Source: Planctomycetota bacterium | Lineage (GTDB): Bacteria > Planctomycetota > Phycisphaerae > Phycisphaerales > SM1A02 | Length of the DNA stretch: 19,306 nt | Reading direction: 5' to 3' | NCBI GenBank assembly: GCA_014381385.1 | Contig: JACNLR010000147.1 | Coordinates: 1 to 19,306 of the forward strand | Shown: one piece after another, positions 13,704 to 19,306 of the stretch | Numbering within the stretch: the stretch's first letter is position 1 | Layout of the letters: each line of letters starts with the position of its first letter | Notes under the pieces: generated by a model | Told to the model about the DNA's origin: nothing | Seen by the model: the letters and a program-made list of their open reading frames with translations, nothing else | Database searches by the model: none | Program-made: the position numbers and the translations under genes

Positions 13704-16187
13704 ATGAATCGAATACACACCATCACAATTTCAATAGTTGCAGCTTTTGCAAGCACACTATCATTTGGAGACTTGCCAACGCCGCCCAGGGGTCCAATTC
13801 CTGAAGTTAAGGCTGTGTCAACAGGCGCGGTTGAAATGCCGGTGTGGCGGGGCCCAGCTATCGACGATGGTATGTATCCAAAGTCCCCATCAAGTTTGCC
13901 AACAGACCTACCTGCGCCAATGCCAAACCCAGATACCATGGCGACCAAAGACGCACCCTCTGGCGACGCATACACGCATAATTTACAAACGGGCGAAACG
14001 CGGGTTCTACCAATGCGGTATTTGGGATCGGGCGAAGAGGGTGGAAGTGAAAACACGCAGTTTGCAGGCATCTTTGGTGAAATTATTGGAGAAGGTGGAC
14101 ACCGCACGTATCAAGACCTTGAGCTTGTAAACAGCCCGAGTACGTATCCAAGAAGTACAGCATGTCGCATTCGAATGCAGTACACCGACACGGATGGCCT
14201 TGCATGGCAATTTGTAGGCTCTGCGCACTTGATCGACGCAGAAACACTTTTAACGGCAGGTCACTGTGTATACACAGACCAATTTGTAGACAGCGGCGGT
14301 ACGACGAGAGTGGTTAACGATTGGGTTGACTGGATTAAAGTGTATCCAGGAAGTCACCAAGGAACAGATCACTGGGGAATGGCGGATGCTACCTACGTAG
14401 GAGCCTTTGCAGGTTGGACGGATGACGATGATTTTGATTGGGACATCGGAGTTATTCGGATCAATCGTGCGGTTGGCATGCTTGCAGGTTGGACAGGTTG
14501 GCGATGGGGAGATAGTTGTTCAACAATTCGAAGCCGAACCTATCACAACTTTTCTTTTCCATCAGCCTCTTGTGGCGCAAATGATTCTGACGGCAACCCG
14601 CTTCACAACGGTGCAGATATGTATTACCGATATGGACAATACGACTCTTGCCCAGGAAACCAACTTCACATCGACACAACAGCGGGTTGTTTTACGACTA
14701 GCCACGGCGGTATGAGTGGGAGTGGGTACTACTTTATTGATGGAGACGGAGATCGGCTTGTGCATGCCCAACACTCCAACGGCAACGGTTCAACAAGTTC
14801 AAACAGCGCAAAAATATGGGAAAACATGTCCGACTATTTAGTGGATACGTTTGTTCCCGGATCTCGCGGCTCTACCTTTGATCTTCAGTCCATGTGGTTA
14901 CGTAGCGAGGTAGGGAATACAGAGCCAACAACATACGACGCAGGCGACACGGTCTCGGACATGAAATTCACTTCTGCGAATGCCACAAACGGATCTGATA
15001 GCGGCACGTGGTACGTAGACTTTTACGTTTCCACTGACGATACGATTAACACAAGCGACACCTATATAGAACAACAATCGTTTACGTGGGATTACGATCC
15101 GATGGATGAGGTAAATGTTGGACTCGGCGACTTCGACTTGCCTGTTGGCCTTGAAACCGGAACCTATTACCTTGGCGTTCGGTTTGACGGCGGTTCAGAT
15201 TCCTCAAGTTGGAACAATGAAACGAGCGGGTGGGACGCGTACGAAATTTTTGTGAATGATGTGACAGACGGCGAAGCTGTTTCCGTATCTTTTACTGGCG
15301 ACACACTTATTTGGGGTGATGATGATCTGAGCTTTGCAGCGACAGTAACAAACAACGGCGCTCAGTCTAGCACGGCGATTATTCAGTTGTATGCTTCAAC
15401 AAATCAAACAATAACAACCTCAGACCACTACCTCGGTTCCTTCTATAGAACCCTCCCCGGAAATGACTCCGTTGATATTGATCAGGGTATAAACATTCCA
15501 GCAGCCCTTCCGGACGACGCGTATTACTTGGGAATAATTGTTAATACGGTTACGTACTTAGATATAGATTCTTCAAACAATGCAATGGCATCGTCTTATC
15601 CATTTACAAAAGTAACCGCACCAAGCAATGACGCTTGTTCAGACGCCGTTTCAATCTACTTGGGCGATACAGCGTTTACGAACCTATATGCAACGACCGA
15701 CGGTGTAGCGCACCCCGAATGCGAAGTTGCTGGTGATGGTGGTGTGACTGAACACGATGTTTGGTACACCTTTGTACCACCAGTTTCTGGCGTGTTAACA
15801 GTAAGTACTTGCGACCAGGTTGATTATGACTCAGATGTAGTTCTTTATCAAGGCGACTGTGGAAACCTCAACTTTGTTGCCTGCAACGACGATGGAACCG
15901 GCTGCTCTGGCTACTCTTCTCACCTCGAGGCGCCTGTTCAGCAGGGCGGGAATTATGTCCTACGAATCGGCGGCTGGAACTATTCCTATTGGGGTTCTGG
16001 CACGGTTACGGTTTCTATGGAAACAAGTAGCAATGGCGATGTAAATGGTGACGGCGAGATCGATGTAAATGACCTATTGATTCTCATCGCGTCTTGGGGC
16101 TCCGACGGGAGCAATGGAACAGACTTAAATGGAGACGGAATTGTCGATGTGAACGACGCCCTCATTTTGATTGCAAACTGGGGATAA
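13704..16187 (+). CDS. Secreted trypsin-like serine peptidase with CARDB, PPC-like and dockerin-like domains
   Basis: An 827-residue exported multidomain protein. Residues 1-22 are a Sec signal peptide (MNRIHTITISIVAAFASTLS). After a Pro-rich linker, residues about 150-385 form a chymotrypsin-fold peptidase similar to V8/glutamyl endopeptidases. The triad is His187 (LLTAGHCV), Asp247 (DWDIGVIRI) and Ser338 (GGMSGSGYY). Two CARDB-like Ig domains follow (about 389-512 and 525-632; DAGDTVSDMKFTSANATNGS and VTNNGAQSSTAIIQLYAST). Next is a PPC-like beta domain (643-775; NDACSDAVSI, DVWYTFVPPVSG) and two EF-hand-like dockerin repeats at the C-terminus. ATG 13704 has GGAG eight to nine bases upstream; the TTG at 13689 is rejected. 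Such dockerin-like tails are common on secreted Planctomycetota proteins, probably for surface attachment rather than cellulosomes. Substrate unknown. Confidence 0.9.
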   Translation: MNRIHTITISIVAAFASTLSFGDLPTPPRGPIPEVKAVSTGAVEMPVWRGPAIDDGMYPKSPSSLPTDLPAPMPNPDTMATKDAPSGDAYTHNLQTGETRVLPMRYLGSGEEGGSENTQFAGIFGEIIGEGGHRTYQDLELVNSPSTYPRSTACRIRMQYTDTDGLAWQFVGSAHLIDAETLLTAGHCVYTDQFVDSGGTTRVVNDWVDWIKVYPGSHQGTDHWGMADATYVGAFAGWTDDDDFDWDIGVIRINRAVGMLAGWTGWRWGDSCSTIRSRTYHNFSFPSASCGANDSDGNPLHNGADMYYRYGQYDSCPGNQLHIDTTAGCFTTSHGGMSGSGYYFIDGDGDRLVHAQHSNGNGSTSSNSAKIWENMSDYLVDTFVPGSRGSTFDLQSMWLRSEVGNTEPTTYDAGDTVSDMKFTSANATNGSDSGTWYVDFYVSTDDTINTSDTYIEQQSFTWDYDPMDEVNVGLGDFDLPVGLETGTYYLGVRFDGGSDSSSWNNETSGWDAYEIFVNDVTDGEAVSVSFTGDTLIWGDDDLSFAATVTNNGAQSSTAIIQLYASTNQTITTSDHYLGSFYRTLPGNDSVDIDQGINIPAALPDDAYYLGIIVNTVTYLDIDSSNNAMASSYPFTKVTAPSNDACSDAVSIYLGDTAFTNLYATTDGVAHPECEVAGDGGVTEHDVWYTFVPPVSGVLTVSTCDQVDYDSDVVLYQGDCGNLNFVACNDDGTGCSGYSSHLEAPVQQGGNYVLRIGGWNYSYWGSGTVTVSMETSSNGDVNGDGEIDVNDLLILIASWGSDGSNGTDLNGDGIVDVNDALILIANWG
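16038..16184 (+). repeat. Two dockerin-like calcium-binding repeats within the peptidase gene
   Basis: Bases 16038-16100 and 16122-16184 each encode 21 residues of the same pattern. DVNGDGEIDVNDLL and DLNGDGIVDVNDAL are each followed by a hydrophobic ILIA stretch ending in Trp-Gly. The repeats are 84 bases apart. The Asp/Asn positions 1, 3, 5, 9 and 12 match the calcium loop of type I dockerins. The protein agrees better than the DNA, so the duplication is old and held by selection. Confidence 0.85.
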
Positions 16188-16190
16188 ATT

Positions 16191-16209
16191 AACCCGCGGT
16201 TTGTTTATT
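16191..16209. terminator. Weak hairpin between convergent genes
   Basis: In the 20-base gap between the convergent peptidase and pepA stops, AACC (16191-16194) and GGTT (16198-16201) flank CGC. On the plus strand a T-rich stretch follows (TGTTTATTA). The four-pair stem is too short for a confident call. Confidence 0.25.
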
Positions 16210-17662
16210 ACACAGACTCAGCAAGTTGTGTGAGGAGTCGAACACCCCAACCAGTGGGTCCAGTGCAGTACAAACCACGGTCACGCTCAACACTGCTGAC
16301 TCCGGCAATATCGATATGTGCCCAAGGGATGTCCTCATCGACAAAGAAACTCAAGAAAGCAGCGCCCTGAATGGGGTGCGCACCACGCGCTGGGGCTGAA
16401 TTGTGCAAATCAGCATGTTTTGCTCGCATGTAATCTCGGTGGTCTTCCCAAAGCGGAAGTTCCCAAACACGTTCTCCACTGTCTATTGCTGCGTTTTCAA
16501 TTTGTTTTTTTAGCGCAGAATCGTTGCACCACAATCCTGCACAGAACGACCCAAGGGCAACAACCACCCCACCAGTGAGCGTAGCCATGTCAACTATCTT
16601 GGTTGGTTTTACTTTTTTGCAAGCCCACGCTAAACCGTCTGCAAGCACAAGCCGACCCTCAGCATCGGTGTTGGTCACCTCAACCGTTACGCCGTTGTAC
16701 ATTTCAATAATGTCGTCTGGTCGATAGGCATTGCTCGAAACCATGTTTTCTGCGCACGGCAATATTGCCGTAACTTTAGTTGGCACATTCAGGTTTGCAA
16801 TTGCTTCCATTGCGCCAAGCACGCCCATGCCACCATTTTTGTCGTATTTCATCCCCTTCATGCCGTTGCTTATCTTTAACGAGTACCCTCCAGTGTCGTA
16901 CGTGATAGTTTTACCCACGAGGCAAAGGTGTTCTTTTGAAGCAGTCTTCTTTGGGTTGTGCTCAAGGATAATCATGCACGGCTTTTCGTCAGAACCCATG
17001 CCCACATTCACGATTCCATTGAGGCCAAGTTCTATTGCTTGAGCGTACGATATTACCCTGCACTTTAGCCCACATTTTTTTGCAATTTTTTTTGCTTCCT
17101 TCGCCATCCATGGCGGATTGCAAATGTTTGGTGGCGTTGCCGCAACCCTTCTAGCGTCGTTCACAGCGTTTCCAAGAATGAGTCCCCGCCTTAGTCCACA
17201 GGCAACTTCTTTAGAAGAACTTGTGAGAGAAAGCGACCCAAATTTCGTCGAGCGCTTTGTCGCAGAGCCATCAAACTCATCAACGCGCCAATTTGCAATC
17301 GTCATGCCCTCCCCAACGAGTTGCCCGATTTCCTCTTCTTTCGCCACACCGCGAGGTATCGTAAGTTGTAGTTGCAATTCTGCAGAACGTAATTTAGCTT
17401 TTCCAAGCGCCCGAACAATCGACCCACCGATATCTCGAAGATCATCGCGCTTTACTTCGCCCTTTTTACCAAGACCAACGAACAACACAGACCCAACGCG
17501 TGAAGTCTCGCCCCGTTTGCCAGAGAAATTGTGACCAGAAAGAGCTTCTGTACATTCTGATTTGAAGTGTGCTAGTGCTGTTGGTATACGAGAAGCATCT
17601 TGCCAAATGCCAAGAATGTAAGTCTTTGACCGAGCACTACGAATTTGTATAGACATAAACAT
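16208..17662 (-). CDS. pepA: Leucyl aminopeptidase, M17 family (PepA)
   Basis: A 484-residue cytosolic, normally hexameric, two-metal aminopeptidase that removes N-terminal residues from peptides. The N-terminal third (1-155) is the variable M17 domain. The catalytic domain has LVGKTITYDTGGYSLK, MKYDKNGG and NTDAEGRLVLADGL. By family alignment the metal ligands are Lys251, Asp256, Asp274, Asp333 and Glu335, with catalytic Lys263 and Arg337. Further family markers are NDARRVAATPPNICNP (168-183), PLWEDHRDYMRAKHADLHNS and a C-terminal HIDIAGVS. Length is near the usual 480-500. ATG 17662 is preferred, having AGGG eight bases upstream; ATG 17656 is two codons inside. It is divergent from the thiamine gene with only 15 bases between starts. 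Confidence 0.96.
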   Translation of the reverse strand: MFMSIQIRSARSKTYILGIWQDASRIPTALAHFKSECTEALSGHNFSGKRGETSRVGSVLFVGLGKKGEVKRDDLRDIGGSIVRALGKAKLRSAELQLQLTIPRGVAKEEEIGQLVGEGMTIANWRVDEFDGSATKRSTKFGSLSLTSSSKEVACGLRRGLILGNAVNDARRVAATPPNICNPPWMAKEAKKIAKKCGLKCRVISYAQAIELGLNGIVNVGMGSDEKPCMIILEHNPKKTASKEHLCLVGKTITYDTGGYSLKISNGMKGMKYDKNGGMGVLGAMEAIANLNVPTKVTAILPCAENMVSSNAYRPDDIIEMYNGVTVEVTNTDAEGRLVLADGLAWACKKVKPTKIVDMATLTGGVVVALGSFCAGLWCNDSALKKQIENAAIDSGERVWELPLWEDHRDYMRAKHADLHNSAPARGAHPIQGAAFLSFFVDEDIPWAHIDIAGVSSVERDRGLYCTGPTGWGVRLLTQLAESV

Positions 17663-17677
17663 GCGTTACACCCTACC

Positions 17678-18688
17678 ATGAACGACATGAATGCTGTTCA
17701 CCGAGTCTTAGATGCGAACATTAACCGTGCCTCAGAGGGCATGCGTGTACTCGAAGATATCGCTCGCTTTGTGCTTGAAAACCAAACTCTTTGTAAATCC
17801 ATAAAGCAATGTAGGCACGCTCTACGTACGCAAACTCCAAACGTAACGTCGCGAGACACTGCCGGCGACGTTGGGACAACAGTTTCAACACCCCAAGAAA
17901 CCGAAAGGAAATCGCTCCACGATGTTGCGATCGCAGCGGGTAATCGGTGCGCCGAGGCGCTGCGTGTTGTTGAAGAGTTTTTAAAAATAGCAAGTACGCC
18001 AAACAATGTTGAATCAATTCGGTACGAAATGTACGACCTCGCTAGCGAGGTGGTTCTGCTTCTTGGTGGCGCAACTAAAAAACAATGGAACTTGTGTTTT
18101 GTGATGACAAAAGACGACTGTGCGCTCGCTTGGCAGGACACGCTTGCTCAAGCATGTGTTTCTGGGTGCGATTGTGTACAGGTACGCGAAAAAGAAATGG
18201 AGACCGGACCACTTATTCGACATGTGCTTGAAGTGAAAAAAATTGCCAGCAAGTACGACGCGCAAGTAATTGTAAACGACCGTGTTGATGTACAGCTTGC
18301 TTCTGGCATCTGTGGAGTGCATTTAGGTCAAGGCGACATGTCTATTGAGCAAGCAAGAAAACTTTGTGGCTCCCAGTGTATTATTGGAGCAACTGCGCAC
18401 TCAACGGAACAACTGAACAATGCAATTCGTTTTGGTGCGGACTATGTTGGCGTTGGTTCAATGTTTGCTTCAACAACAAAACCAGATGCACGTATAGCTT
18501 CGCTTGGACTGTTAAAAAATGCGTTGGCATATTGCCACCTCGCAATCGGCGGGATTACAACAACGAATGCGCAAGAACTTTATGCCGCTGGTTGTAAGGG
18601 CATCGCAGTTAGCGCTGCAATTGCGCATTCTCAAACACCAGAAAAAGTAGTAACAGACTTACTCCAGCAAAAGGCACAGTTTGTATGA
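17678..18688 (+). CDS. thiE: Thiamine-phosphate synthase with N-terminal ThiD2-type domain
   Basis: A 336-residue cytosolic fusion. Residues 1 to about 128 match the ThiD2 domain: VHRVLDANINRASEGMRVLED, then SRDTAGDVGT (58-67), and CAEALRVVEEF (91-101). ThiD2 is described as a hydroxymethylpyrimidine-phosphate kinase and occurs fused to ThiE in Cyanobacteria and others. Residues about 138-330 are a TIM-barrel thiamine-phosphate synthase, which joins HMP-PP and thiazole phosphate. Its motifs are QVREK (168-172), IVNDRVDVQLAS, GVHLGQGDM, GVGSMFASTTKPDA, LAIGGIT and AVSAAI. The fusion would carry out the last pyrimidine phosphorylation and the coupling in one protein. ATG 17678 is chosen; ATG 17687 is also possible and no Shine-Dalgarno supports either. 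Its stop overlaps the antiporter start as ATGA. Confidence 0.93.
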   Translation: MNDMNAVHRVLDANINRASEGMRVLEDIARFVLENQTLCKSIKQCRHALRTQTPNVTSRDTAGDVGTTVSTPQETERKSLHDVAIAAGNRCAEALRVVEEFLKIASTPNNVESIRYEMYDLASEVVLLLGGATKKQWNLCFVMTKDDCALAWQDTLAQACVSGCDCVQVREKEMETGPLIRHVLEVKKIASKYDAQVIVNDRVDVQLASGICGVHLGQGDMSIEQARKLCGSQCIIGATAHSTEQLNNAIRFGADYVGVGSMFASTTKPDARIASLGLLKNALAYCHLAIGGITTTNAQELYAAGCKGIAVSAAIAHSQTPEKVVTDLLQQKAQFV

Positions 18689-19306
18689 TTCTTGCCACCG
18701 CTGAGCACCACGGCGTTGTTTCGACAACCCTTACAACGTTTATCTCTCTACTTACATTTGCAACGGTGATTGGTGTGTTTGCTAAATTTATAAAAGTTCC
18801 ATACACAATAACCCTTGTTCTTGCGGGGTTAGTTGTTGCAGTATTGGGCGCGGCGCCAGGTGGTGTGGTGATCACACAAGAACTTATTCTTGTGTTGCTT
18901 CTTCCTCCGCTGTTGTTTCAGGCGGGACTTCACCTTGACCTAGAGTTGCTTCAGAAGAAAGCCGTACCGGTCATCATTCTCGCTATACCGGGCGTGCTTG
19001 TCTCGATGGTGTTTGTGGCAATAGCGGTGCGCCCATTTGTTGGTGATTATGCGTGGCTTCCCGCGTTACTGTTCGGCGCAATGCTTGCCCCCACAGACCC
19101 TATTTCGGTGATGGCAACTTTAAAAACAGCAAAAGCTCCAAGCAGACTCAAAACTCTTATCGAGGGCGAGAGTTTGTTTAATGACGGAACAGGGGTTGTG
19201 TTATTTTTAATCTTACTTGCAGCTGTTTTTCCAACAGGCGATCACGAAGGCTCGTTATCGATAGTAGATGGCGTAATGCAATTTGTAAAAGTTGCGGGTA
19301 TGGGCA
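18685..19306 (+). CDS. CPA1-type Na+/H+ antiporter (NhaP-like), 3'-truncated by the window edge
   Basis: An open frame of 207 codons running off the end. The translation is strongly hydrophobic with about six membrane segments in the visible part (for example ISLLTFATVIGVFAKF, TLVLAGLVVAVLGA, LILVLLLPPLLFQAGLHL, AVPVIILAIPGVLVSMVFV). CPA1 signatures are present: LLPPLLFQAGL, FGAMLAPTDPISVMA with the ion-binding TDP (137-139), and LIEGESLFNDGTGVVLF with ESLFND (162-167). The protein would exchange sodium or potassium for protons across the inner membrane. The ATG shares an ATGA overlap with thiE, so it is probably translated from the same mRNA despite the unrelated function. The family normally exceeds 400 residues, so about half is missing. 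The exact ion is unknown. Confidence 0.92.
   Translation, partial: MILATAEHHGVVSTTLTTFISLLTFATVIGVFAKFIKVPYTITLVLAGLVVAVLGAAPGGVVITQELILVLLLPPLLFQAGLHLDLELLQKKAVPVIILAIPGVLVSMVFVAIAVRPFVGDYAWLPALLFGAMLAPTDPISVMATLKTAKAPSRLKTLIEGESLFNDGTGVVLFLILLAAVFPTGDHEGSLSIVDGVMQFVKVAGMG

Noticed and set aside
13595..14107. A 170-codon minus-strand frame over the start of the peptidase gene.
   Set aside because: Pro/Ser-rich shadow translation, covers the rpiB terminator hairpin, and opposes a gene with a clear signal peptide and ribosome binding site.
17698..18141. A 147-codon frame antisense to the ThiD2 domain.
   Set aside because: Complement of conserved ThiD2 codons with no recognisable features or ribosome binding site.
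1..19306. Looked for tRNA, rRNA, CRISPR arrays, insertion sequences, integrases and attachment sites.
   Set aside because: No tRNA-like T-loop sequence, no spaced repeats, no transposase or integrase motifs, and no terminal inverted repeats were seen by eye in the short gaps or coding regions.

Overview
The window looks like a gene-dense piece of a Gram-negative bacterial chromosome, most likely a marine member of the Planctomycetota, class Phycisphaerae. This is an inference. It rests on a secreted protease ending in two dockerin-like Ca-binding repeats (DxNGDGxxDVND...WG) behind a PPC-like domain, a ThiD2-ThiE fusion, an LptB ATPase (hence an outer membrane) in an unusual neighbourhood, and frequent GTG/TTG starts. 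I see no insertion sequence, prophage, CRISPR array, tRNA or rRNA, and no gene-free stretch longer than about 170 bases.

Layout. 1-4082 (+): the end of upp (uracil phosphoribosyltransferase), a calcineurin-like phosphoesterase, tsaB (t6A tRNA modification), then a structured 166-base gap and two signalling genes. One of these is an excisionase/MerR-like HTH fused to a degenerate receiver; the other is a degenerate receiver with a coiled coil and a GAF-like domain. 4096-7884 (-): dnaE, the replicative polymerase alpha subunit. 7947-8183 (+): a tiny membrane protein. 8173-12657 (-): a seven-gene, tightly packed operon. In transcription order it holds two unrecognised soluble proteins, a two-helix membrane protein with a possible PH-like tail, lptB, a PEGA lipoprotein, an unrecognised membrane-anchored protein and a fold-type IV PLP enzyme. 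12727-13605 (+): a YwlE-type low-molecular-weight phosphatase and rpiB, a pair also adjacent in Bacillus, followed by a terminator-like hairpin. 13704-16187 (+): the secreted serine peptidase. 16208-17662 (-): pepA (M17 aminopeptidase). 17678-19306 (+): the thiamine-phosphate synthase fusion and the start of a CPA1 Na+/H+ antiporter, cut by the window end.

Most genes are housekeeping. Three places deserve attention. First, the leader at 2210-2321 has one left arm that can form three mutually exclusive hairpins, upstream of a pair of proteins whose receiver domains have both lost the phosphorylatable aspartate. Second, the LptB-centred operon carries four proteins I cannot name. Third, the operon's PLP enzyme lacks the glutamate normally found under the cofactor ring nitrogen, and the neighbouring phosphatase carries the threonine linked to phospho-arginine specificity.
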